Positions 17,150-26,419 of a stretch of 64,000 bases of DNA are shown here, in pieces; within the stretch, counting starts at the first letter, position 1, and each line of letters opens with the position of its first letter. The position numbers and the translations under genes are program-made. Source of the stretch: Margaritifera margaritifera (Eukaryota > Mollusca > Bivalvia > Unionida > Margaritiferidae); NCBI GenBank assembly GCA_029931535.1, contig JAQPZY010001501.1:3143001-3207000 (forward strand), in the 5' to 3' direction. The notes below the pieces were generated by a model, which ran no database searches, had not been told where the DNA came from, and saw only the letters and a program-made list of their open reading frames with translations.

Positions 17150-18138
17150 GGAGTTTCCCGTCTATTGGCAGCAAGAAGATGCCTCGATGATTGTCGCAGG
17201 ATTGTCTGTTGCCTTTCCGCTTGTATAAGTGGACAATGGATGCATCTTGTACCCCTGTGGCATAGTTACTTGAGTCCATATTGACTAGAGGAGTTCAGAC
17301 AGTTTCTGTGCCATGTGCAAGATTCGGCTTTACAGACTTCTGCTGGTATAGCATCTGTTCCAGGTGCTTTACCATTTGACAGCAGGTCGATTGTTTTCTC
17401 AGTTTCAGCTTCAGTCAGCGTCGGAGGATCAGCAAGTGATATGTTGATTTCCACTTTGGGCAGTGAATCAATTGCCTCAATGATTGTTGATTGTGGATAT
17501 TATTTAAGTGTTCTGCTCATCTTTGAAGTAATGTTTCTTTGTCACCTAGCAGTATCAGCACTCAGTATTGGAATTAGTAATGATGACTGTGGCCTGTAGA
17601 TTGTCTTCAATTCATCATTGAAGATCTTCATATAATTCCGGTCTGCGTGCGACTCAAACCTACTCTTAATGTTGTTAAAGGCTCTCTTTGTCACCTAGCA
17701 GTGTCACTATTCAGTATTGGAAATAGTAATGATGACTGTGGCCCATAGATTGTCTTCAATTCATCATTGAAGATCTTCATATAATTCCGGTCTGCGTGCG
17801 ACTCAAACCTACTCTTAATGTTGTTAAAGGCTCTCTACCTAAATGACAAAGTGCTGTCTTCCAAACAGGCCTCATGGAGCCAATGTTTCTCGTTCACAGT
17901 TCTTCATATGTCAGCATCGTGCTCATTAAACCAGTCTTGATATTTACGTGTGGTGGGACTGTGTATTTTGGATGCAACTGAGTACACAGAGTCTCTGAAG
18001 GATGCCCAGTTTTCCTCGACATTCTCGGAGTTCGCATCAATTGTTTCTAGTTGGCTGCATAGTTCTTCGCATATTTCACAGTCTCCTGTTTAAATTTGGA
18101 GTCATTGAGCTCTTGATGCACTTTTTTACATAGTTGTG
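17150..18138 (-). mobile_element. LINE fragment (linker plus start of reverse transcriptase)
   Basis: On the minus strand, frames broken by stops read NVEENWASFRDSVYSVASK, ADRNYMKIFNDELKTIYG, LSNGKAPGTDAIPAEVCKAE. The last is the GKAPGxDxIPAE motif at the start of non-LTR retrotransposon reverse transcriptases, and the preceding linker is typical of a LINE family common in aquatic invertebrates. The catalytic palm is missing. It is cut on one side by the Polinton end at 18139 and carries a 149-bp internal duplication. It is a dead copy. Confidence 0.75.
17537..17834. repeat. 149-bp tandem duplication within the LINE
   Basis: Two head-to-tail copies starting ctttgtcacctagcagt differ by a few bases. 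149 is not a multiple of three, so the duplication shifts the frame. Confidence 0.9.
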
Positions 18139-19185
18139 AGTAGTAATATGGGACACTTGAGGGATGTACGGGACGCTAACATTACGCCATGGTTAACGTG
18201 TGCGCCACACCTGAGGGCTCTACTGGAAGACCTATGTCCAAAATGTTCATATGCCTAACATTGAGGCTTCATTGTTACATTGTTAGAAATGGTTGTCCTG
18301 AAATGGGGCTACATTGTTACATTGTTAGAGTTGACCTCAATATTGGCCACTTGAGGGCTCTACGGAACATTAATATTACACTGTAAGTTAACATGTAGGG
18401 GACACATGAGGGTTATACGCGAAATCCTATACTAACTTGGGGATTTGTATAGGCCGCTTCCATGTTGAAAAATGTATAGGGTTCTACGCGAAATCCTACG
18501 TTAAAAATGTCCATCGGTTTAACACGTGGGAGTCACTTGAGAGCTATTCGGGAAATCATATGTTAATTTTCGGATTGTTATAGACCATTTCCATGTTCAA
18601 AAATGTATAGAGGTTCATGGGAAATGTAATGCTAAAATTTATAGATACTATCCAACTGACTTTTTGATATACTGTCCAACACATCAATTTTTTTATTACT
18701 ATCCAACACATACTTATATCACTATCCAACACAATACTTTTTGATAAACTATCCAATACGCCAACGTTTTGTTATACTATCCAGCACATACGTTTTGATA
18801 TACTATCCAACACATCAACGTTTTGATATACTATCCAACACATACATTTAGATTACTATGCAATACACACCCGACAATTCAACGAAAAGGGTTGGAGTGT
18901 TTATACACAAGCTCAACTTACATACATACAAATATGCTATAACATACAAACAAGTGTGGGAGTGTTTATAGGCACAATACGCACGCAAACATACTATAAT
19001 AGGGTAGGTAGTGTTTACAGACACACTATACCCATAAATATAAGAGCAGGGTAAGGGATTTGAAGGTTTAAATTGGATTGTAAACGCATACATATACATA
19101 GACATTCACAACCATACAAAACAAACAAAAAATTGGCCATGATTTTGCGTAGTATTACTCTTTTCTAGAGATATGGGTGGGCCAT
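18139..19185 (+). repeat. left terminal inverted repeat of the Polinton
   Basis: Its sequence, read inward, matches the reverse complement of 30147-31042 with moderate divergence. Shared landmarks in order are cacttgagg, gttaacatg, tacattgttac, aatcctatgttaa-type lines, the tatccaacaca tandem, gggagtgtttata, and ttttctagagat beside a stem-loop-like motif. Confidence 0.85.
18646..18862. repeat. tandem tatccaacac motif in the left TIR
   Basis: About eight diverged units of roughly 26-30 bp, each with actatccaacaca followed by ttttgatata. The mirror array is in the right TIR. Such subterminal arrays often bind transposition proteins; that role is inference. Confidence 0.8.
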
Positions 19186-19194
19186 AACATGACA
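19180..19194 (-). terminator. degenerate histone-type stem-loop, left TIR edge
   Basis: Read on the minus strand, GTCAT-GTT-ATGGC can form a five-pair stem, followed by CCACCC and then the ctctagaaaagag motif shared by the other copies. The loop differs from the histone consensus. It is assigned by homology to the perfect copy at 29035-29050. Confidence 0.45.
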
Positions 19195-19429
19195 TTTTTC
19201 TACTACAACCACTCTTCCATAGTGGTTGCACCTCCCGGGTCGGTCACCGCAAGCCTCACATCGTTGTCTATATATCATCTCGAGCCCAGGTTTTTGTTGT
19301 TGCTGGAGACAATGAGTTTAAAGTTATCTCATTGGCCACCATTTCCCAATCCTCCCTTGTTAATGTTGCTCTTTTGCTGCTGCTGTTGTTCTTCTTCCTG
19401 TCCTGAACTCTCATCCAATTTGAATTGAG

Positions 19430-19905
19430 GTGTTTGAACTCCCTTTTCTACCACATGACGCTATATTTACCTTTCTCTTCAGCACAGGCTGCCTTAATTT
19501 TGGTGACTGCTTCGTCCAGGACTTCTAGAACAAAAGTTTTTGCTATTTTCAAAGAGGTCGTTTCCCGCTTTAGGTGACGCTTACGGTGGTAATAATCTCC
19601 TCTACTAAGTCCAGTAGTTTCTCCTCTCTATCTATCGAACTTATGGCTCCCTCAACTTTTCGCCTTGACAATGTTGGCTAGCCATTCTTCTTTTTTTTTA
19701 GCTCTGAACACGATTGACGATGAATATCAATACTGAAGAACACATCGTTGTATATGCTTAAGCACTGATGTAACGGAAATCATCATAAGCGAAGTAGAGA
19801 CGCGGGCGTGAAAGAAAACATCCCTAGATGTAGTACAAAATGCAAGTCTAGAGAAATCACGCGGACCTAAAAGACATTATCCTTCTTTTTTTTCACATAG
19901 GTTTA
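19430..19905 (-). pseudogene. left-end Polinton gene, broken paralogue
   Basis: Minus-strand frames here include MFSFTPASLL and EVLDEAVTKIKAACAEEKGK, resembling parts of the intact ORF at 20289-20876 (MFSFTPAYRIGMM, VKMAEKLVEAALK). Both copies are followed by the same stem-loop module, so this looks like an old tandem duplication of gene plus 3' signal. Function unknown. Confidence 0.4.
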
Positions 19906-20083
19906 ACATTGTACTAGGGTAGGGGTGTATATACATACACACTATATGCACATTTGCACTATTACACAGGGGTAGAAGAGATTTAAGTTTCAGTGTTTGT
20001 TTGGAAAACATAGACATATACAAACACATAAACAAAACTTGGTAAATATTTTTAGTAGTATCGCTTTTCTAAGAGATGCGCAT

Positions 20084-20099
20084 GGCCTTGAAATGGGCC
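20084..20099 (-). terminator. degenerate histone-type stem-loop after the 195-residue ORF
   Basis: On the minus strand GGCC-CATTTCAA-GGCC keeps the GGCC arms and the TTTC loop bases; the two innermost pairs are lost. It lies 190 bases past the ORF stop and is followed by catgcgcatctcttagaaaag, the same downstream motif as the other copies. Confidence 0.55.
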
Positions 20100-20288
20100 G
20101 TTGGTTGTCGTCCTGAATCGATGATGTTCACGACGACGATATCAAGAACGGCTTGGTCTCACTGTCGGTTTCACTACAGTGACGGGACGCCTCTTTTAAA
20201 CAATGAGTCTAAAATTAGTCTCATCTGTATCCATTTTCGCCTCTTGACCCTGCTGCTTTTTGTCCCTTTTTTTCTTTTCTATAGCTTC

Positions 20289-20876
20289 TTATTTTAAAGC
20301 CGCTTCAACTAGTTTCTCTGCCATCTTTACATTTGTGATCGGATGTCTGTCCTGTCTATTCTGCAATAAAATGTTTCTTACGGTGTACATGTGAATCAGG
20401 GTTACATTCAATTTCCCGAGGGCAGATGACATGACGATTGTTGACAAGTCAACGATGCGTGGCAAGACAGGTGAACGCACAGCTTTATATGAGAATAGCA
20501 CGGATGAGAAGATAGACATCATTCCGATTCGATACGCGGGCGTGAAAGAAAACATTCTTTGTTTACAAAGATCGACTGAGTGAATGAAAGAACATGCCAA
20601 CACAATGTTTCGGTAAAAAAGTCCACACCATTTTTCTAAAGGAACGTATTTACAAGGTTGACAGAGTTGTGAAGTTAGAGTAGATTTCCAATCATCTAAT
20701 ACCGTGTCATTTTGCCATCGATGCACACTTCGTTTCTGAGCTAAAGCAAATAGATAGCCATAATGTTCACAAACCAAATTTTCTATTTTAGCATCGTTTC
20801 TTGAATTCTCACGATAAAAACAAGTAACAAAATGTTTTAAGGAAACTCCAAGACTGTATTGATGAAGAAAATACAC
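20289..20876 (-). CDS. Polinton ORF, 195 residues, unknown
   Basis: The longest intact frame of the element. It starts MYFLHQYSLGVSLKHF and ends KMAEKLVEAALK. It is rich in Ser, Leu and Cys, with moderately hydrophobic stretches (NIVLACSFIHS, GMMSIFSSVLFSY) that could be helices or a membrane segment. It shows no packaging-ATPase P-loop and no adenain-type motif. It follows the capsid genes on the same strand and precedes a stem-loop module. Position suggests a virion-accessory role, but function is not recognised. Confidence 0.45.
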   Translation of the reverse strand: MYFLHQYSLGVSLKHFVTCFYRENSRNDAKIENLVCEHYGYLFALAQKRSVHRWQNDTVLDDWKSTLTSQLCQPCKYVPLEKWCGLFYRNIVLACSFIHSVDLCKQRMFSFTPAYRIGMMSIFSSVLFSYKAVRSPVLPRIVDLSTIVMSSALGKLNVTLIHMYTVRNILLQNRQDRHPITNVKMAEKLVEAALK

Positions 20877-21345
20877 GCATTATTCTCCACACAATTTAAT
20901 CTGATCCTTGTAATCTCACATTATTGAATGAGTTATATACAGCCTTTATTCTCATAAAGTCGATGGTGTCTTCCAGAGGAGGTAATCCATAGGAATCAAA
21001 ATATTCCACACTGTGGTTGTTAGGAAAATAAACGGCTAATTAATGTGTTCCTGGTCCATGACTGTCGTCCGTGTCGATGACATAAGTTTGAATGTCTTTA
21101 GGTTTTCGATGTGGAAGTTCATCTTTAGCACTCACCACTGGATTGGAAGAAATTGTGTACGAACTGTGAGTCCGAATGTAATTAAGTTCCCAGGTATCCA
21201 TTTTTTTCTTTTTTTCATAGGTAATGATAAGTCATCAGTTCACTCTTGACTTTTTCCTTGAAAATATCTGTCAAGTAAGTCGATGAGCGGGTAACATCCG
21301 TACTATGATGCAAGAGAGCTTCGATGTGTTTCGTCTCCAGAGCAG

Positions 21346-21555
21346 TCAATGAAGATAAGGAATGGTCACGCAAGTCTTTATACCACTTTTTAAAAATCTA
21401 CTCTTCTGATATGGGGCCCATGCATCTACCAGATACGTTTCCAGCTTGTCTTCTGAACTGATCAAGAAACATTTGTCGTGTTGTTTCTGACAATGATGAT
21501 CAATTTGATATCCATGACAATATTCTTTAACTAGCCCTGTAATATTTTCAAACAA
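21346..21555 (-). CDS. Polinton small ORF with His/Cys cluster
   Basis: 69 residues beginning MFENITGLVKEYCHGYQ, then DHHCQKQHDKCFLIS, a Cys/His cluster, and DAWAPYQKSRFLKSG. It lies downstream of the major capsid gene. Short proteins of this look occur in Polintons, but I cannot name it. It may be a fragment of a longer frame. Confidence 0.35.
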   Translation of the reverse strand: MFENITGLVKEYCHGYQIDHHCQKQHDKCFLISSEDKLETYLVDAWAPYQKSRFLKSGIKTCVTIPYLH

Positions 21556-21981
21556 GTCACGATTAAAATTGCAGACTCAATGTTTTTCTTGTTCTGACCA
21601 TCTTGACACTATGACTGTATTTTGTCTTGTCTTGTGATCTGTGACTGCTGTTATTTGTCTGGATAGAGAGCATCCTCTTCGCCTATCTCTATAGATTCTT
21701 GTTCAAACTTTTTTTCTGCAATTAGTCTAGAGTCACTTCTCTCAAACTGTTGATTTCCAGAGTATTGTCAAATTCTGCACACAAGTTGACGTTATCTGTG
21801 TTCCGCCAGAGCTACCGCAAAGTGAAGTTCTACACGAAGTTGGCCTGGCTTTATAAGGTGGAAATGTTCCTCGTTGCTGCCTCGGTCTGTAGTGAAATCA
21901 GATCTCCACAAAGCATATCTTCCTATATAATCGACGTAAGAAATACCGTGGCTGTTGTTGGTACCTAACTGTCATGTGGCT

Positions 21982-22915
21982 TCAAATAGTGTTAAGAAAG
22001 ATCTCAAGTAAAAGATTAGGTTTAAAGGGTCTGGTACACAACGTCTGACTATCTCGGGTGACTTCTGTCTTGGACACGTTCATATCTTGGAACTCGAAAG
22101 GATTTTGATTGATAGCTCCATTGAGAGCCGTATTGCTGACGATACCAGTGAGCAAACGTTTTGGTAGCTGTTCTTGGAAAACACGATCTAGATCTTGTTG
22201 GAAGTCCAGAGGCAATGATGAAGGTTTTCACTTCCAATCGTCGTAGAGATTATTTACTGTCGTTCTGCTGAGTTTGAACACCTTTGGTGAGACTTCCACA
22301 CGGCGCAAGTAAAGTCTGGCCTCTTTGATGCTCGTTTTGTGCTACCGGTAGTAAGCACTAGCCATCAGATGGAAAATCTAACTACTTCGATTCAGTCTCA
22401 GGCGTACATCGATTCCATTTAACAAATACTTATCTTGCAATCACATATTCAAATGCAACGTTCCATCATTTCTAAACCCCGTCCTTGTTTAATTTTCTTT
22501 TGGCGGTTCTTAAGTCCAACATGGTGAGTGTAGTCATCCGTAGTCAACTAATTGTCGTTAAATTTTGTCCAAAGTAAAGTTAAGTGACTACGATGCTGCT
22601 CACTAGTTTGTTATTCAAGTAGAAATCAACTTCGCTGAACAACGAATGCTTTAAATTGTTGACGGGCGTCACTCTGACATCGGTGCCTGGATTGATGTTT
22701 TCCGTTTTGAGAACTTTGACTTTCACTTGCAAATAACTGTTATTCAAATCGATGTAATCTTCAGTTTCAAATTCGATAGGTGATGAGGTGGTCAAAGAAG
22801 ACACAGGATGAAATTGTACCCACTAGAATTCTTGCATCGTCATCATCGTCGATGACATGGCAAACAAATTGAGATCTGACTTAGAAAATTCGCAAGAATC
22901 TCTGCGCATCATTTT
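21982..22915 (-). pseudogene. Polinton major capsid protein, frameshifted
   Basis: The N-terminus reads CEFSKSDLNLFAMSST, then after a frameshift IEFETEDYIDLNNSYLQVKV and LKHSLFSEVDFYLNNKLVSS, the conserved opening of Polinton double-jelly-roll major capsid proteins. The C-terminal part reads NPFEFQDMNV and RPFKPNL in a third frame. The full-length family is about 450-600 residues; here about 310 codons remain, so internal sequence is also missing. It would assemble virion capsids. It follows the minor capsid gene, as usual in these elements. Confidence 0.75.
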
Positions 22916-23152
22916 TTTTTCCTTAGCAATCAAAAGCGTTAAATGTTCTGACAGCTTTTCTTCTTTTTGTAGTCTTTTTCTGATCGTGTCTATGAGGTCT
23001 GAAGGATTTTCGACGTCTCTTTCTGCATTGTCCTTGTCGTGGCGTGGTGACAAAGTAATGCATTTGCTAGAAGTGTGAAGAGAATTTATAGGTGTCTCAC
23101 GGCGCCCAAGGACCTCTTTTCCAGTTTGAAGCAGCCTATTTTGTTTCTGCTT

Positions 23153-23320
23153 TCATGAAGGCTTCTTTTCTTTAGGACTTTGTTTGTTGATGAGTACGTT
23201 TTGCGTCAAAGCTATATCTTTTAAAGTATGCAATCGTCGAGACACCATCAGTTTTAAGATGGGTACTGTCGTACGAAAAGCTGATTTTAACATATCTCCT
23301 AAGCCATGTTATCCTTGTCG
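23153..23320 (-). CDS. Polinton small basic virion-type protein
   Basis: The frame reads GLGDMLKSAFRTTVPILK then a basic tail (NKQSPKEKKPS) and a TGA at 23153-23155. Gly-rich small proteins with an amphipathic LFRxxxPxL helix occur between the minor and major capsid genes of Polintons. The start is not defined because upstream stops interrupt the frame. Confidence 0.4.
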
Positions 23321-23399
23321 ATCGACTTTTTAGTACACAGGATACATCCTTTACAATTCACTGGAGAATCGTTTGCGAAAATAGTTTCACGGTGCGTTT

Positions 23400-24231
23400 T
23401 CTTTGGAGAATATAATCTTTTCTCCAAGATCTCCTTTTATAATAACACTGACACTACAAATACGATTTATTATCAGGAAGAAAATAAGGATGTGCAAATT
23501 CTTGGTGAACGTGATACGTGTTTCCTCTTTCATTGTAAGCATGCATGGCAGAATCCACTTTGAAAGAAATGACTCTCAGCAACGGAGCGGCCGTGTTTCC
23601 CACGACGTCTTATTTACTCGAATACACCTGAATACACAAACAGCAAATTTAGTCCTTCGTTCAATTCGATATGGTAGCGTAAATACTTGTAGAATCGATC
23701 TTTGTTATGAATATCTTTAATAGGAGCGAGAGAGGTGTATCCCCCAGAATACATAATAAACCGGGAGAAAAATTAATGGCCATCGTTTTGCCATCAGAAA
23801 GACGATGAGCAATATTATGGTACTCAATCAGTACACTCCAGAGAGTTTTCTCCATTGCTTTGACTAATTGACAACAACTGTAATCGTTTCGACGAGATGT
23901 TATGCGTCGATATACTATCCTGTAGGAATTCTCATGGTATAGGTATTTAACTGAGGATTCACTGGAGATCGTTTTATTGATTCGTAATAGACAATATCAT
24001 CTGTGTCCAACTGTTCTTGAACTTGTTCGTTCAGGATATTGAAGTGTTTTAACCTTCGTTGATATTGATGCCTTGAGTAGGATGAATGATTTCTACCAAA
24101 GCTACCTCGCAATGTGCTTCGGGATCAAACAGAATGGCTTGAGGCAATTTAGCCGTGAAACAACATAATTTGCTGTTGGGAAACACATCCATCACACTGT
24201 CAGGTAATGTTAAATAAAATTGGTTATTCAT
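23400..24231 (-). pseudogene. Polinton minor capsid (penton-like) protein, frameshifted
   Basis: It starts MNNQFYLTLPDSVMDVFPNS and continues AEAH-type text ending CEVALVEIIHPTQG, the typical N-terminus of Polinton minor capsid proteins (FYxTLPS...F.dNt...f...L...i.L...weVgl.EI.yP). Later pieces are in other frames: NTYTMRIPTG, MAINFSPGLLCILG (the sspxLa.iLGf region) and RRTKFAVCVFRCI. At least three frameshifts or stops separate them. Confidence 0.7.
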
Positions 24232-24460
24232 AGTTCGACGGTTCTGGTCTCTGAGGAGTCACTCGTTGTCAAAGGATGAAATTCCAAATGTTCCAGAAGA
24301 GGACTGCTGCTGTGATTGGAAGAGTGGTGACGGGCGTTGGCGGCAAGGCTACCGTTGTTGTTGTTACAGTCGGTTTATTTCAACGACGGACTTTAAATAA
24401 TATAACCAATACAACTACCGAGTAAAATAGTTCACAACTGTTTATCTCTTTGCTGCAAAC

Positions 24461-24688
24461 TCAAATTGCCAATGACTCCTCCAATGACGCAATACACCAC
24501 ACCGATTTGCAGAGAAAGACGATTTGATTTTTAGGGACACGTTCTCCACAATACACCTGTAGGGGTTGTTTTTGTAGTTCTTGAAGGGAGGAAATCTGAG
24601 AAGGAGATATAGCTGTGTTTAACGGCATGGTGATAACTTCTAATTCTTTTATAGTCGATGACTTGTGAAGCAGCAATTCAAGAATCAA
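24461..24688 (-). CDS. Polinton small ORF, possible membrane protein
   Basis: 75 residues with PLQVYCGERVPKNQIVFLC. One frame over, the end reads IGVVYCVIGGVIGNLSL, a good transmembrane segment, so a frameshift near 24535 probably split a small membrane protein. It overlaps the end of the integrase-chromodomain frame. Confidence 0.35.
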   Translation of the reverse strand: MILELLLHKSSTIKELEVITMPLNTAISPSQISSLQELQKQPLQVYCGERVPKNQIVFLCKSVWCIASLEESLAI

Positions 24689-25640
24689 AACTGATTGATT
24701 ATCCTTTCCAACGAACTTTCACGTCTTGAAGTCTACGTTTTCCCACGTTACGTGTTCTTCAATCGAGAATGCGTTTGATATCCTACACGTCGCCTTCTTT
24801 CTTGGTCATTCGTTGTAACTCAGGCAAGTACAAAGTTCCTTTTAACACTCCTCCGTTCATTCAGTCCAATTTATAGACACGAGGATCAGGTCCACTGACT
24901 TGTCCAATGACACGAAACAATTCTGTCATCCAGTTATGTAAATAACCTTTGCCAAAGTGCGTTTTGTTTTTTCAATGCGAACCCAATCTCGGGTGTTTAA
25001 CACACATTTTTTTATTCTTCTGGTTTGTGGCATTCCAAACAATTGATCAAACAGCATCACTTCGTTTTCAGGTGTCACTTCTTCTGGTGCACATCTGATG
25101 GTACGATGGTACGATTGATTGTAAGCTTTGACTAGCCGTGGTAACACATCGATGTATTTGAGATGATGTTTAAAATATTTCCACATACGTTCTTTCAAAG
25201 TTCTTGTAAATGTTCCACAGCACTAGCATTGTTTCAGGATTTTCAGTGATGAAAACATGAATGAGTCTTTTTCAGTTCCTTTATAAAAGCTTGGTTCATA
25301 AATTCAATGCCTTTGTCTCATTGTCATCGCAGAGGATATCGAACACTTTGTTTCAAAACCAGTTTTAAAGCTCGCACTAACTCTGAACATGTTTTAGAAA
25401 TCAAAGGAACTACCCAAGCTGCTTTTGAAAATACGCCATTGACATAAAGCAAATATTTATAAAATCGATTGTAGGATGCTAAATCTGTTTCCAATTGATG
25501 ATCGATGCCTGCTACTTTTGTTTAACGTCTGGAAAATTGTCTTTCGTCGAATGGGTTTGTGTAACGATTTTCTTGTAACCAGTCATATTTAATGTATGTA
25601 AACGCTCTGGCGTTCTTGTCTATGTGGAATTCATCAGCCC
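24660..25640 (-). pseudogene. Polinton integrase with C-terminal chromodomain
   Basis: Pieces in order: TKVAGIDHQLETDLASYN (first catalytic Asp), VFSKAAWVVPLISKT, DKGIEFMNQAFIKELKK (second Asp), NNASAVEHLQEL (Glu), KERMWKYFKHHLKYIDVLPR, VKAYNQSYHRTIRCAPEEV. After TELFRVIGQVSGPDPRVYKL comes a chromodomain-like tail (DIKRILD, LQDVKVRWKG). The D,D-35-E residues remain, but several stops and frameshifts break the frame. It would cut and join the element's ends; chromodomains can guide target choice by binding methylated histone H3, which is family knowledge. Confidence 0.8.
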
Positions 25641-25870
25641 TGACCTCTCCGGGAATGTAATTTCCTCATTATTTTCAATCTATAAAATGCTACTACTCTG
25701 GTGGGCTCGTCGTGTGTCCTTCCTCTATTTCTGGTTCTTCCTCTAATGTTTATAAAATATGATCTAATTCCACTTTCACTTCTGGCTTTTCTCCCACTGG
25801 CTCTAAATCAAATTATATTATTTGATGAATCACATACAGTGTCTTTGGTATAATTAGCCATCTCTTGTAA

Positions 25871-26392
25871 TCAAAGCATCGATGATAAGATTTTTCCAGC
25901 CACGTACATCTGTAGGTGTAACCAGCTAGCTATACACACTTCTTGGTAAGTATGAATCGTGAATAAAGTACGACAAACCTCTTCTTCACACGGAGGAACA
26001 GAACTCGTGTTCATCACTATTCGTAATACTTTTAACATAATGAAATTTTTGTACGAGATAAAGTTTTGGTGGTCATGTCTTTGCTGCATGTACTGTTCAT
26101 ACATTTGCCACAACGAATCTGCTGGTAAACGAAATCCAAGAAAAATGGTCACTAACACATACACAACACGTCGTCCAATAGGACGATGCCGTCTTGTGAA
26201 ATCAGATCTTTTTACAGTATTTGATAATGCACTAAGTATTGAACACTGTCGTTGACTTCCTTCCACGTGATTTGCAGCAACACTGATGACTAAAGTCACG
26301 GCATGGTAAGCTTCATAGTAGTCATTCAAAGGAATGTCTTTTTTTGAGGAAATGGTCATACTTTTGCCAAACGAAATTTGCTGGTAAACCAT
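25871..26392 (-). CDS. Polinton ORF, 173 residues, unknown
   Basis: An intact frame lying where the polymerase domain of PolB would be expected. It contains RLPADSLWQMYEQYMQQRHD; a related stretch (GLPANFVWQKYDHFLKKRHS) occurs about 270 bases upstream in another frame, so part of the gene is an old tandem duplicate. It is rich in hydrophobic helices (HAVTLVISVAANHV, RRVVYVLVTIFLGF). No polymerase motif is visible. Confidence 0.35.
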   Translation of the reverse strand: MVYQQISFGKSMTISSKKDIPLNDYYEAYHAVTLVISVAANHVEGSQRQCSILSALSNTVKRSDFTRRHRPIGRRVVYVLVTIFLGFRLPADSLWQMYEQYMQQRHDHQNFISYKNFIMLKVLRIVMNTSSVPPCEEEVCRTLFTIHTYQEVCIASWLHLQMYVAGKILSSML

Positions 26393-26419
26393 ATCGAAGA
26401 AATGTTTGCAGTCATTGTC

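Noticed and set aside
22857..23078. Plus-strand frames across the Polinton
   Set aside because: All recognisable element proteins read on the minus strand; these are shadows.
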